Below, piece after piece: positions 1 to 9,512 of a stretch of 53,641 nucleotides of DNA. Every line of letters starts with the position of its first letter. Position 1 is the first letter of the stretch. This stretch comes from Methylococcales bacterium (lineage in GTDB: Bacteria > Pseudomonadota > Gammaproteobacteria > Methylococcales > Methylomonadaceae). A program made the translations under genes and the position numbers. A model generated the notes under the pieces. That model was given only the letters and a program-made list of their open reading frames with translations, made no database searches and was not told the origin of the DNA. Location: the NCBI GenBank assembly GCA_026399075.1, contig JAPLRR010000060.1, positions 1 to 53,641 on the forward strand. The letters are read 5' to 3'.

Positions 1-1698
1 CGCGCCTTTGCGGCCGGGCTGGAGCTGAACTGCGCCTTGCCGGTGCCGATGCCGCCGCAGTGGCGGGGCGACCCGATGCGCATCCGCCAGGTGCTGACCA
101 ATTTGGTCGGCAATGCGGTCAAATTCACCGAACAGGGCGAAGTGTCGGTCAACGTCACCCGCACCCCGCTCACCGATAGCCTCGACGAACTGCGCTTTGA
201 AGTCCATGACACCGGCATCGGCGTGTCCGAAGTGGCCCAGGCGCAGCTGTTCAAGCCCTTTTCCCAAGCCGACAGCGCCACCTCGCGGCGCTTTGGCGGC
301 TCCGGACTGGGGCTGTCGATCAGCAAAAAACTAGTGGAGCTGATGGGCGGCAGCATCGGGATGCGCAGTGTGCTGGGCGAAGGCTCGTGCTTTTGGTTCA
401 CACTGCCGCTGGCGCACAGCGAAAACAATGGCGACCCAGGGCAAAATTACGACCTGTCCGGCAAACGGGTGCTGGTGGTGGACGACAACGCCACCAACCG
501 CAACATCCTCATCAATTACTTGGGGCGCTGGGGGCTGGACGCCAGCGAGGCGGACAGCGGCAAGGCCGCGCTGATGGCCTTGCAAACGGCGGCGATCCTG
601 GGTTCCGGCCATGACCTGGTGTTGCTGGACATGCAGATGCCGGGCATGGACGGCTTGGCTGTGGCGCAGTGCCTGGCCAAAATCCCCGCCTTGGCAGGCA
701 TCCCCGTCATCCTGCTGTCCTCGGGCGACCAATTTGACCTGGCCGACTACCAAGACACCGGCATAATGCAGCGGCTGTTAAAGCCAGTGCGCCAAGCGCA
801 GCTGTTTGACGCCGTTGCCAATGCCCTGAACGGCGGGCAGGGTGGCGTGGCCAGGCCAGCGCGGCCCGGGCTGGAACTGCCGGATTACCGCGACAAAAAA
901 GTGCTGGTGGTGGAGGACAACAAAATCAACCAAAAAGTCATCATGGCCAAGCTGGCCCAATTTTGCATCCAACCCGGGCTTGCCGAAAACGGCCAAGAAG
1001 CCTTGGACAAGCTGGCGGCGGGCCGCTACGACCTGATCCTGATGGACTGCCAAATGCCGGTGCTGGACGGCTACGCGGCCACCCGGGACGGCTACGCGGC
1101 CACCCGAGAACTACGCCACTTGGAGGCGGCGCAAGGCTGGCCGCGCCAAACCGTGGTCGCGCTGACCGCCACCGCCTCGGAAGGCGAGCGGGAAAAATGC
1201 TTGGCGGCGGGCATGGACGACTACCTGAGCAAACCCATCATCGCCGAGCAATTGCAGGCCATCCTGGCGTCCTGTCTGGGCGTTGCGGCCAGCACCACCC
1301 GCCCGGTCTTGGTGGATGCCATCAGCGCCCCGCCGGCCACAGCCCAGCCGGTCTGGGATGAAACCGCCACCTTGGCGCACCTGGAAGGCGACCGCGAACT
1401 GATGGCGGAACTGATAGGGCTGTTTTTGCAGGAAGGCCCGATGCAGTTGGAGGCGCTGGCAAAATTCCTGGCGGCTGATGACCTTGCCGCCCTGGCCAAC
1501 ACCGCCCACGCCATCAAGGGCACCACCGCACATTTTTATGCTACCGAAGCTAAGACTGCTGCCAGCGAATTGGAGCAGGCAGCCCGCAACGGCGGCCCTG
1601 CGGATTTTGCCGCGCTGACCGAAGCCGTGGTGATCGCCGTGACGGCGCTGCTTGGGGAGTTGCGAACTGCCCAAAATTTTAGCGGCCAAACTTGTTAG
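1..1698 (+). CDS. Hybrid sensor histidine kinase, C-terminal part (partial)
   Basis: The gene is cut by the left window edge; the frame is open from base 1, so the start and sensor region are not seen. Domains in order, in fragment residues: a HATPase domain with N-box Asn38, G1 box DTGIG at 70-74 and G2 box GGSGLG near 99; a first receiver (acidic DD at 161-162, phosphoacceptor Asp210); a second receiver (phosphoacceptor Asp349); and an HPt domain with His503 in an AHAIKG motif. This is the layout of BarA/ArcB-type phosphorelay kinases. Receiver 2 carries a 21-bp in-frame tandem duplication just after its phosphoacceptor loop, repeating seven residues. The DNA is clearly GC-richer than everything downstream. 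The receiver-phosphatase gene 41 bp further on is a plausible but unproven partner. Confidence 0.93.
   Translation, partial: RAFAAGLELNCALPVPMPPQWRGDPMRIRQVLTNLVGNAVKFTEQGEVSVNVTRTPLTDSLDELRFEVHDTGIGVSEVAQAQLFKPFSQADSATSRRFGGSGLGLSISKKLVELMGGSIGMRSVLGEGSCFWFTLPLAHSENNGDPGQNYDLSGKRVLVVDDNATNRNILINYLGRWGLDASEADSGKAALMALQTAAILGSGHDLVLLDMQMPGMDGLAVAQCLAKIPALAGIPVILLSSGDQFDLADYQDTGIMQRLLKPVRQAQLFDAVANALNGGQGGVARPARPGLELPDYRDKKVLVVEDNKINQKVIMAKLAQFCIQPGLAENGQEALDKLAAGRYDLILMDCQMPVLDGYAATRDGYAATRELRHLEAAQGWPRQTVVALTATASEGEREKCLAAGMDDYLSKPIIAEQLQAILASCLGVAASTTRPVLVDAISAPPATAQPVWDETATLAHLEGDRELMAELIGLFLQEGPMQLEALAKFLAADDLAALANTAHAIKGTTAHFYATEAKTAASELEQAARNGGPADFAALTEAVVIAVTALLGELRTAQNFSGQTC
1066..1107 (+). 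repeat. 21-bp tandem duplication inside the second receiver domain
   Basis: Two adjacent copies, 1066-1086 and 1087-1107, differ only in their last base. Each encodes DGYAATR, so the protein reads DGYAATRDGYAATR in the beta3-alpha3 loop after phosphoacceptor Asp349. The reading frame is kept. Confidence 0.95.
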
Positions 1699-1739
1699 CC
1701 GATTGATACCTTACTTTACCATCAAGGGTTTATTTATAA

Positions 1740-2954
1740 ATGCGTATTCTTATAGTTGAAGATAGCCAAATCACCCGGATCATGATGCATAGGAGCCTTG
1801 AAAAATGGGGGTACGATGTCGTGTCTGTCGATAATATTACAGCGGCCATCAGCATTATTTCGGATGACAAAATCCAGTTCGTCATCACCGATTGGATCAT
1901 GCCCGGCGGAAATGGCACCCTGCTTTGCGAACAGGTGCGGGCGTTAAACCTACCCTTTTACACCTATATGATATTGGTGACCTCCCTGGATGATACCCAA
2001 TCCATGGTGGAAGGCATGGATGCGGGGGCGGATGACTTTATCCGCAAACCGATCCAACTGGATGAATTGCATGCCCGTATACGCGCCGGGGAGCGCATAT
2101 TAGAACTGGAAAAAAGCCTGACAGAGAGCAACAACCAATTGCTGGCAGCCCATGAAGTCATTAACCGTGATTTGAACATGGCTGCCACCATGCAGCGCAG
2201 CCTGTTGCCCAGCGCCTCCTCAACCATTCTGGGCATCGCCAATGATTGGCTGTTCTATCCCTCCACGCATTTGTCGGGGGATATTTTCAATTTTTTCCAA
2301 CTGGATAAGCACCATGTCGGGTTTTATATTATCGATGTGGCTGGGCACGGCATAGCTTCAGCGATGCAATCATTCACCATCAGCCGATTATTGTCACCCG
2401 ACACCAGTTGCAGCAACCATTTAAAGTACCGGTCACCCGAAGCGCCTTACAGCCAAGTAGTCCGTACCGCACCGGCTGTAGTGGAGAACCTTAACCAGCA
2501 ATTTCAGACCGACACCACCAACATCCTTTACTTCACGATGATTTACGGTGTCATTGACACCAAAAACCAAACCATAGACTTATGTCAGGCAGGCCACCCG
2601 AATCCGATTTACCTACAAACTGGCAAGCCAGCCCGGTTTATTGTCGATGGCGGCCTACCTGTTGGCATTATCCCAGAAGCAAGTTATGAATCCGAACATC
2701 TGAAATTTGGCATTGGCGACCGGCTATTTTTATATTCCGACGGCATTACTGAATGCGAATCGCCTACCGGTGAAATGTTTGGTGCCGAACGTCTGCGGCA
2801 GTTTGTTGAAAAAACCCGGCAACTTGAAACCAGTGAAGTGATGCGCCTGCTAGACCAGCGCATCAGCGACTGGCACGAGCACGATGACTTTGAAGATGAT
2901 ATTTCCATGTTGGTCTTGGAAGTTGTTGATGTCACCAGCCGGACAGCCCTTTAG
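1740..2954 (+). CDS. Response regulator with PP2C (SpoIIE/RsbU-type) phosphatase output
   Basis: Residues 1-120 form a receiver: acidic pair Glu7-Asp8, phosphoacceptor Asp51 in ITDWIMP, conserved Lys in IRKP near 103. A helical linker (about 115-160) leads to a PP2C-like SpoIIE domain (about 165-395) with metal-binding Asp residues in SGDIF, VAGHG, SDGITE and DDISM. In known families this architecture dephosphorylates anti-anti-sigma or similar partner-switching proteins once the receiver is phosphorylated. No anti-sigma or STAS partner is encoded nearby. The ATG at 1740 has a weak AAGGG upstream. It probably works with the hybrid kinase just upstream, judged by orientation and distance only. 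Confidence 0.9.
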   Translation: MRILIVEDSQITRIMMHRSLEKWGYDVVSVDNITAAISIISDDKIQFVITDWIMPGGNGTLLCEQVRALNLPFYTYMILVTSLDDTQSMVEGMDAGADDFIRKPIQLDELHARIRAGERILELEKSLTESNNQLLAAHEVINRDLNMAATMQRSLLPSASSTILGIANDWLFYPSTHLSGDIFNFFQLDKHHVGFYIIDVAGHGIASAMQSFTISRLLSPDTSCSNHLKYRSPEAPYSQVVRTAPAVVENLNQQFQTDTTNILYFTMIYGVIDTKNQTIDLCQAGHPNPIYLQTGKPARFIVDGGLPVGIIPEASYESEHLKFGIGDRLFLYSDGITECESPTGEMFGAERLRQFVEKTRQLETSEVMRLLDQRISDWHEHDDFEDDISMLVLEVVDVTSRTAL

Positions 2955-2971
2955 CTTCCAGTTGCCTCACA

Positions 2972-2989
2972 CCCCATTTCACAATGGGG
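2972..2989. terminator. Hairpin after the receiver-phosphatase gene
   Basis: CCCCATT and AATGGGG pair into a 7-bp stem with a 4-base loop, 18 bases past the stop codon. No T-run follows, so it is at best a weak terminator. The rest of 2990-3107, up to the end of the convergent MFS gene, has no gene I recognise. Confidence 0.35.
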
Positions 2990-3107
2990 CAGTTACTTTA
3001 GGCTACAACGTTAAGGCATACGCGGGCAGGGACTTACACCCGTTCCCTTATGGACGTCCCGTTGCCGAAATTCTTCCAAACCTAGGCAATCCACACACTT
3101 CGTATCA

Positions 3108-4763
3108 TCAGCTAAAAAACTTGCCGACATTGATTAAGGTCTTATACACGCCCCACGACAAAGGTAAAATAACCACTGCCCATGCCAAACAAATGGTCAG
3201 TAGGTGGGTAGGGCGGGTATCATCACCCTGCCCAGCCGTTACGCAGGCTTCAGCTTCGTCTTCGGCGAGGTGTTCTTGTGCCAAGCGGGTTTCTGCGGCT
3301 AGCTCGCTTGCCGACATAAACCATTTGTCAGCGACTGGACGGATCAACAGATTACACACCAAACCAAGCATTAACAAGGCCGCCAAAATCAGCATGGTTT
3401 GGTTGTAAACCTGTTCGCGTGGCAGACCTAAGCCCAATTGGTAATCACGCATATAATTGACAATAACCGGCCCCAATATCCCTGCCGTTGCCCACGCCGT
3501 CAATAACCGGCCATGAATCGCACCCACCATTTGCGTGCCAAACAAATCAGCAAGATAAGCGGGAACGGTCGCAAAACCACCGCCGTACATGCTTAAAATG
3601 ACACAGAAAGCCGCCACAAATAGCAGTTTATTACCCGCCATTGCACTGCCGGGTATACTGATGTACAACAAACCGCCCAGTACAAAAAAAATAATGAACG
3701 TGGCTTTGCGGCCAAAAAAATCTGACAAGCTTGCCCAAAAAAAACGCCCGCCGATATTGAACAGGCTCAACAGGGCCGTAAATCCAGCAGCAATGCTGGC
3801 TATGGCCGCCAGTTCAGTTTTGTCCAATTCACTGTAGGTTTTGGCGATACCCAATAACTGGCCGCCAAAAACCTCCTGTAACATCGGTGACGACATACCG
3901 ATCACGCCGATGCCCGCACTGACGTTCATGCACAACACGCCCCACAATAACCAAAACTGTTTAATCTTGAAGACGTTTTTTACATGCACATGGTGTGGGG
4001 TCATCATGGCCTTCGCCTGATTGCCGACAGGTGGCTTCCAACCCTGTGGTTTCCAGCCAGCGGCAGGGATACGGTAACTAAACGCCCCGGACAGCATAAA
4101 CACAAAGTAAATGCCCGCCATGACCACCAAAGTTTGCATCACCCCCACATCGGTGTCGGTTGCAAAATAGCCCATCAGCAGAGTCGCCAGTGGCGAGCCT
4201 ATCATCGCACCACCGCCAAAGCCCATAATGGCCATGCCTGTCGCCATACCGCGCCGGTCAGGAAACCATTTGATCAAGGTCGATACTGGCGATATATAAC
4301 CCAAGCCCAAACCTATGCCGCCTATCACCCCAGAACCCAACAACATAATCCAAAACTGGTGTAGATAAATGCCCAGCGCCGATAGCAACATCCCACCACA
4401 CCAACACAGCGCACTGATAACCGCCGCCTTGCGTGGCCCCACATGCTCCAACCAACCGCCCCACAAAGCCGCCGATGAACCCAAGAACACAAAAAACAAG
4501 GTGTACATCCAACCCAAGGTGGAGATTTTCCAATCGCAGTGGGTGACAAACAGCTCTTGCACAAAACCAATATCCACGCCGCAAACCACACTTTCTTTTA
4601 TGCCCAATGCCTTGGAAAGCGGCAACCAAAACACTGAAAAACCGTAAGCCATGCCAATACACAAATGGATGGCCAAGGCCGCAGGCGGCATCAACCAACG
4701 GCTATAGCCAGGTCGGGCAATCGTGCGTTGTTTGGCTAATAAGCCAGGCGTGGTGGTGTTCAT
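3108..4763 (-). CDS. MFS transporter, oxalate/formate antiporter (OFA)-like family
   Basis: This 551-residue protein has about twelve hydrophobic segments. The first starts near residue 25 (PPAALAIHLCIGMAYGFSVF), and the DRRGMATGMAIMGFGGGAMIG stretch is typical of OFA-type major facilitators. The family moves small carboxylates, oxalate/formate being the founding pair, but substrates vary widely and none can be assigned here. The N-terminal half has an extended loop around GVDIGFVQELFVTHCDWKIS, between the first two helices, and a longer tail than the usual 400-440 residues. The gene stands alone, convergent with the receiver-phosphatase gene. Start is the ATG at 4763; no strong ribosome-binding site is visible. 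Confidence 0.85.
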   Translation of the reverse strand: MNTTTPGLLAKQRTIARPGYSRWLMPPAALAIHLCIGMAYGFSVFWLPLSKALGIKESVVCGVDIGFVQELFVTHCDWKISTLGWMYTLFFVFLGSSAALWGGWLEHVGPRKAAVISALCWCGGMLLSALGIYLHQFWIMLLGSGVIGGIGLGLGYISPVSTLIKWFPDRRGMATGMAIMGFGGGAMIGSPLATLLMGYFATDTDVGVMQTLVVMAGIYFVFMLSGAFSYRIPAAGWKPQGWKPPVGNQAKAMMTPHHVHVKNVFKIKQFWLLWGVLCMNVSAGIGVIGMSSPMLQEVFGGQLLGIAKTYSELDKTELAAIASIAAGFTALLSLFNIGGRFFWASLSDFFGRKATFIIFFVLGGLLYISIPGSAMAGNKLLFVAAFCVILSMYGGGFATVPAYLADLFGTQMVGAIHGRLLTAWATAGILGPVIVNYMRDYQLGLGLPREQVYNQTMLILAALLMLGLVCNLLIRPVADKWFMSASELAAETRLAQEHLAEDEAEACVTAGQGDDTRPTHLLTICLAWAVVILPLSWGVYKTLINVGKFFS

Positions 4764-4996
4764 GGCAGTAGTCTGGATAGTGTGGTGAAAAAGTAATTAT
4801 ACGATAGTTAGGCTTGCATTTTTACATGGCTTCTTGCCACGCGGCCTTATAAATAAATACAAGGGCTAAGTTTACAAACAAAGAATTTGAAACTCTTGTA
4901 AAATCAGATTGTCTGACTGCAATGTCACACCTTGGGCAGTTTGCGTCGCCCAATTTTTATACCCACAAAACCCTGTAACAAAGGAAACTAATTACC

Positions 4997-5665
4997 ATGA
5001 GATCAAATACGGCTATTTCACGTCCAGAAACCAGTGTTCTGGCCACCAATAAAGTATTAAAAAACACCTATATGCTGCTGTCCATGACGCTGCTGTTCAG
5101 TGCCGTGACCGCAGGCGCAGCCATGTACCTGAATCTGCCACCTTTTGGCATGATGATTACCTTGGTCGGTTTTTATGGCCTGCTGTTCTTAACCACAAAA
5201 TATAGCAACAGCGCTTTGGGCCTGTTGTTTGTGTTCGCCTTGACTGGCTTTATGGGGCTGACCTTAGGGCCTATTTTGTCGATGTATGTAAAAGCCTTCA
5301 GCAATGGCCATGAATTGATCATGATGGCCTTAGGTGGCACTGGCGTAGTTTTCTTGGGATTGTCCGGCTATGCTTTAAGCACCCGTAAAGACTTTAGCTA
5401 CATGGGCGGCTTTTTGATGGTTGGCGTATTGGTGGCGTTTTTGGCGGGAATTGGTGCCATCGTTTTTGCCATCCCTGCCTTGTCCCTGGCGGTTTCGGCA
5501 ATGTTCATCCTGTTGATGTCCGGCATGATCCTGTTCCAAACCAGCCAAATCGTCAACGGCGGTGAAACCAATTACATTTTGGCAACCATTTCCTTGTATG
5601 TGTCCATCTACAATTTGTTCTTGAGCTTATTGCAATTGTTGGGTGCGTTTAACGGCAGGGAATAA
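4997..5665 (+). CDS. yccA: Bax inhibitor-1 family inner-membrane protein (YccA-like)
   Basis: At 222 residues it matches E. coli YccA (219). There are seven hydrophobic segments from about residue 25 onward and the family features FALTGFMGLTLGPIL and a C-terminal YVSIYNLFLSLLQLLG. YccA binds and inhibits the membrane protease FtsH; the wider BI-1 family has been linked to Ca2+/H+ leak. AAGGAA lies about 12 bases before the ATG. It is monocistronic, with its own intergenic space on both sides. Confidence 0.92.
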   Translation: MRSNTAISRPETSVLATNKVLKNTYMLLSMTLLFSAVTAGAAMYLNLPPFGMMITLVGFYGLLFLTTKYSNSALGLLFVFALTGFMGLTLGPILSMYVKAFSNGHELIMMALGGTGVVFLGLSGYALSTRKDFSYMGGFLMVGVLVAFLAGIGAIVFAIPALSLAVSAMFILLMSGMILFQTSQIVNGGETNYILATISLYVSIYNLFLSLLQLLGAFNGRE

Positions 5666-5742
5666 ACATTGTTCGGCGGATAACTCAAAGTTATCCGCCA
5701 TTTACCCTTGCTACACCATAACGCTAAAAATGCCGCTTACTG

Positions 5743-6111
5743 TTAAGGCAGCAATTCCCACGTTTTTCGGTAAGTGGTTTCCTGCTTAAAGTTTTCCCAG
5801 ATAAAATCCGGTTGGATTATGGGTTTGGTGGGGATCATAAACGTCGCCACATCCCCTGCACCCAATAATGTCCTGCCCACCATGTGGAACAAACCTGTCA
5901 CCAGTCCGGCTGATGCCGCATAAGCAGGGCCATGGGCACGGTTACTGACCATGATGGCTTTAGGCAGCTCACCAATCCCAGTCACTGCATTGGCAATGCC
6001 ATTGCCCAATTTTAGGCCCATTCTGGATGGATAGCTGGATGCAGATGCCGTCAGCGGGGTAACTGCCAACAAGGCCAGAAGGATCAATAACGTTTTTAAC
6101 GTCGGTTTCAT
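5743..6111 (-). CDS. Exosortase system-associated protein, TIGR04073-like
   Basis: A small exported protein of 122 residues. A signal peptide (MKPTLKTLLILLALL, cleavage after about residue 23) precedes a conserved body with KLGNGIANAVTGIGELPKAI, then a short glycine/alanine-rich hydrophobic stretch. The pattern matches the TIGR04073 family, found in genomes with exosortase/PEP-CTERM sorting; its molecular role is unknown. I chose the ATG at 6111 because GGAG sits 7 bases upstream; an in-frame TTG four codons earlier lacks a site. It ends 63 bp from the convergent-side intergenic boundary and is transcribed away from yccA. Confidence 0.75.
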   Translation of the reverse strand: MKPTLKTLLILLALLAVTPLTASASSYPSRMGLKLGNGIANAVTGIGELPKAIMVSNRAHGPAYAASAGLVTGLFHMVGRTLLGAGDVATFMIPTKPIIQPDFIWENFKQETTYRKTWELLP

Positions 6112-6185
6112 CAATAACTCCAAAAAGTAAGTAACGGGTTGATACTAACATACTGCAAACCCGATGTGCAAAGGCGTGGGCGTTA

Positions 6186-9100
6186 TCATTGCCGACTGTT
6201 AAACCGCCCAAACCGGAGTAATATCCCCGGCAGCAGCAATAAATTCAGCACGGTTGAGGTTGCCAAACCGCCGATAATGATCGCCGCCATCGGCCCCATG
6301 ATCTCACGCCCTGGGTTGTCGCTGTTAAAAGCGATGGGGAACATCGCCAAGGCAGTGACTAGCGCCGTCATCAATATCGATGGCAAGCGCTCTTGGGCAC
6401 CAAGGATGGCCGTTTCCCTCGCCCACGGTTTTCCTTCCACTTCAACCAAATGGCGGTAATGGGACAACAGCATAATACTATTGCGCACCGTTATCCCAAA
6501 CAAAGTCACGAAACCGACCACCGACCCCACCGACAAAGTGGCGCCAGTAATGACCACCGCCGCAACACCGCCAATTAACGCAAACGGCAAATTAGCCACC
6601 GCCAACAGAGTATGGCGGACACTGCCAATGGCCACATACACTAACATTAAAACTCCCACCCCAGCCAAGACCGAATGCACGATCAATTCATTGCGCGCTG
6701 TCGCTTGGTCTACGGCAGCGCCGGTAAATTCGGGGTAACTGTCAGCGGTTATCGGGAATTCTTTTAGCACACGGGTTTTAAGTACCCGCATAAAAGCGTC
6801 CAAATCCTGGTTAATCACATTGCAAGTGACTGTTTGCCGCCGTTGTGCGCCTTGGTGCAAAATATTGTATCGGCTGGCAGTATGCTGGATTTGCGCGACT
6901 TGCTCCAGCTTGATTAAGGTGCCGTCTTGTGTCCTGATTGGCAACTGGCCGATGGACTCTGGATATTGCCGAAGTTCTGGCGACAAGGCCACGGCGATAT
7001 TGACAATTTTATTACCTTGCAGCTGTTTCCCCACCAAATGGCCTTCATAAGCCGTCTCCAAGGCACTGATAACCTGCCCCGGCATAACCCCCCAAAACCC
7101 CAGCTGATCCAAATCCAAATGCACCTGTAATAAAGGTGTGCCGGGCGGGGAGCGCAATTGCACATCCGTGGCCCCAGGAATACTGCGCATAATTGCCGCC
7201 AAGGTTTGTGCCTTGGCATCCAACACATTCAAACCGTTGCCGTAAAGGTTCACCACTACGGGCGCAGTATAACCCGAGATGGTTTCATCAACCCGTTCGG
7301 TCAAAAAAGTATTGGCCTCAAAGCCAATGCCCGGAAAGTGACCTAAAATGTCCCGCAATTGATCCAAAATGTGTTGCTGCTGCGCACCTGACAGCGGCTC
7401 CAAACGGACTTCATATTCACTGTAATGGCTGCCGTAAGTGTCAGCGCCCCGTTCGGCGCGCCCAGCCCATTGTGACACCGATTGCACACCTTTAATGGCC
7501 ATAAACTGCGCCGTCAGCTGGCTGCCGATCCGTATGGATTCTTGTAAAGACGTACCGGGGATGCTGGTGGTATGGACGATATAATGGCCTTCGCGCAGTT
7601 CCGGCAAAAATTTGCTGTCCAAGCTGGCAAATGCCAAAGTCCCCGCCAAGCATCCGATAATACTAAGCCCCAGCAAACGGTTAAAATGCCTGAACACCAA
7701 CCCCAGCAAACGCTGATACAGCGGCTTTAGCCATTTGATTAGCGGCGGGTCAGGGCTATCACTCAATTTGCCGCCCAACAAAAGGAAACATAAAGCTGGC
7801 GTTAGGGTCAAGGCAACCAATAAGGACGTTAAGATAGCCAAAATATACGAAAACCCCAATGGGGCAAACAAACGCCCAGCCACGCCATTTAAGGTTAACA
7901 AAGGCACAAACACCAGCGCGACAATAAAACTGGCATAAACCACTGAACTGCGCACTTCCAACGACGCGGTATAAACAATGTTGGATACTGGCAAGGGTTC
8001 TGCAAGCAACTGGTTTTCACGTAAACGCCGGAAAATGTTTTCGGTGTCGATAATGGCATCGTCAACCACTTCACCCAAAGCAATCGCCAAACCACCCAAC
8101 ACCATAATGTTCAAATTAACCCCAGATTCCAGCAACACCAACACCGCGCCAATTAAGGACACTGGAATCGCCAACGCAGAAATAAACGCCGTGCGGAAAT
8201 TAAATAAAAACCCATATAAAACCACCAGCACAAACAAACCGCCGATCAGCAAATGCCCGGATAAATTGCTGATGGAGGTTTCAATATAATCCGCTGGCCG
8301 GAACAAATGCCCATAAAACGTGATCCCCTCATTATTAAAAACGGGTTCAAATTCGTGTAAAGCCTGTTCCACCAGCTTCGACACCGTTAAGGTGTTCGCC
8401 CCATATTGCCCAATCACCATCATAACAATACCGGGTTTGCCCAAAATTTGCGCCGCCCCAATTGGCGGCTCGGCGGCATACTGGATCTGCGCGACCTCGC
8501 CTAAGGTCAGGTTATGCCCAGACCCGCGCCGGACAATAATCTTGGCAAACTGTTCCGGCGTGGACGGCTGCCCAGTCACTTGCAGGGTAAAGCGCTGGTT
8601 GCTGTTTTCAATAAACCCGCCACCGGCAATAGTTGAAGCTTGGCTGGCGGCTTGGATAACTTCCTCCAAAGCCACGTTAAAGCGTTGCAATTGGGCAGGG
8701 TCAACTTGGATTTGCAATTGCGCCCTGTCACCACCAAACACATTCACATCGGCAACCCCAGGCACCGCCAGTAAACGCGGTACTATTGTCCATTCCACCA
8801 AACTGCGCAAAGCCAGCAAATCTTTGCTATCCGACCGCAAACCAACGGTCAGCACCGTTGCCGACGAGGACGACAAAGGAATCGTCAAAGGCGTGATACC
8901 CGCTGGCAAAGCCGCCGCCAATCGCGCCAGCCGCTCACCGATCAATTGCCTGTTCCGATACACATCGCTGTTTTCAACAAACGTCGCAGTAATAATCGAC
9001 AAGCCTTGGATGGATTCCGAGCGCACCGACTCCAAGCCCACCAACCCGCTGATGGCAGTTTCAATCTGCCGCGTCACCAACACCTCAACCTGTTCAGAAG

Positions 9101-9269
9101 ACAAGCCCACCGCCTCAGTTTGGATCACCACCCGCTTAGGCGCAAACTCCGGAAAAATATCCAAACCCGCCGTGCTGAACCGATAGCCACCATACAACAG
9201 GATTAACACCGCCAAAGCAATGACGATGCCGTAAAAACGGATGGAAAATCGGACAAGGCTAGCTAGCAT
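6186..9269 (-). CDS. RND efflux permease, heavy-metal CzcA/CusA type
   Basis: At 1027 residues it is a full-length RND pump. The N-terminal helix is followed by the usual porter domain (TRQIETAISGLVGLE near 66-81) and a TM4 segment with charged residues at 398-411 (LGEVVDDAIIDTEN), the proton-relay position of heavy-metal RND proteins. The N- and C-halves show the internal RND duplication. Such pumps sit in the inner membrane and work with a periplasmic adaptor and an outer-membrane channel, exporting metals such as Cu, Ag, Zn or Co. Neither partner gene is adjacent: the side where an adaptor usually lies carries a gene-poor stretch and an insertion-sequence remnant. Metal specificity cannot be read from the sequence. 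Confidence 0.92.
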   Translation of the reverse strand: MLASLVRFSIRFYGIVIALAVLILLYGGYRFSTAGLDIFPEFAPKRVVIQTEAVGLSSEQVEVLVTRQIETAISGLVGLESVRSESIQGLSIITATFVENSDVYRNRQLIGERLARLAAALPAGITPLTIPLSSSSATVLTVGLRSDSKDLLALRSLVEWTIVPRLLAVPGVADVNVFGGDRAQLQIQVDPAQLQRFNVALEEVIQAASQASTIAGGGFIENSNQRFTLQVTGQPSTPEQFAKIIVRRGSGHNLTLGEVAQIQYAAEPPIGAAQILGKPGIVMMVIGQYGANTLTVSKLVEQALHEFEPVFNNEGITFYGHLFRPADYIETSISNLSGHLLIGGLFVLVVLYGFLFNFRTAFISALAIPVSLIGAVLVLLESGVNLNIMVLGGLAIALGEVVDDAIIDTENIFRRLRENQLLAEPLPVSNIVYTASLEVRSSVVYASFIVALVFVPLLTLNGVAGRLFAPLGFSYILAILTSLLVALTLTPALCFLLLGGKLSDSPDPPLIKWLKPLYQRLLGLVFRHFNRLLGLSIIGCLAGTLAFASLDSKFLPELREGHYIVHTTSIPGTSLQESIRIGSQLTAQFMAIKGVQSVSQWAGRAERGADTYGSHYSEYEVRLEPLSGAQQQHILDQLRDILGHFPGIGFEANTFLTERVDETISGYTAPVVVNLYGNGLNVLDAKAQTLAAIMRSIPGATDVQLRSPPGTPLLQVHLDLDQLGFWGVMPGQVISALETAYEGHLVGKQLQGNKIVNIAVALSPELRQYPESIGQLPIRTQDGTLIKLEQVAQIQHTASRYNILHQGAQRRQTVTCNVINQDLDAFMRVLKTRVLKEFPITADSYPEFTGAAVDQATARNELIVHSVLAGVGVLMLVYVAIGSVRHTLLAVANLPFALIGGVAAVVITGATLSVGSVVGFVTLFGITVRNSIMLLSHYRHLVEVEGKPWARETAILGAQERLPSILMTALVTALAMFPIAFNSDNPGREIMGPMAAIIIGGLATSTVLNLLLLPGILLRFGRFNSRQ

Positions 9270-9460
9270 GGTTTAAGGCAGTAAGTGTTGGCATAATGGC
9301 TGGGCATTATGAGGGCTATGGCGTAGGCTTGCAATGTGGGGTTATTGGTTTGGGTGGTTTTGGGGCAGGGGTATTTCAACCATACGGCTTACGGGTTTGG
9401 CGCAGTAACTTCTTGGGCGATGCAGTGTCGCATTTGTTTTTTCTAAATCCAAATAAACAA

Positions 9461-9477
9461 CAGCAATTCTCATTATG
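9461..9477 (+). repeat. Left terminal inverted repeat of the deleted insertion sequence
   Basis: Seventeen bases identical to the reverse complement of 10166-10182. The transposase remnant starts 36 bases inside it. Confidence 0.85.
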
Positions 9478-9512
9478 GTAGCAATCGCCTAAAATGATTA
9501 ACCGATAGCCCC

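Noticed and set aside
2884..3408. Plus-strand frame overlapping the receiver-phosphatase end and the MFS gene
   Set aside because: It runs through the end of one gene and across the strand of another; no ribosome-binding site.
3108..4763. Naming the MFS gene an oxalate/formate antiporter with confidence
   Set aside because: OFA-family members have varied substrates and no oxalate or formate enzyme gene is adjacent.
8320..9186. Plus-strand 288-residue frame opposite the RND pump
   Set aside because: It is the antisense of a clear RND gene, composition is Ser/Cys-rich in the style of a shadow, and it has no start site.
9461..9477. The insertion-sequence end as a Fur box, given its likeness to the bfd site
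   Set aside because: The shared AATTCTCATT is short, the other IR copy forms a perfect terminal repeat, and no iron gene is nearby.
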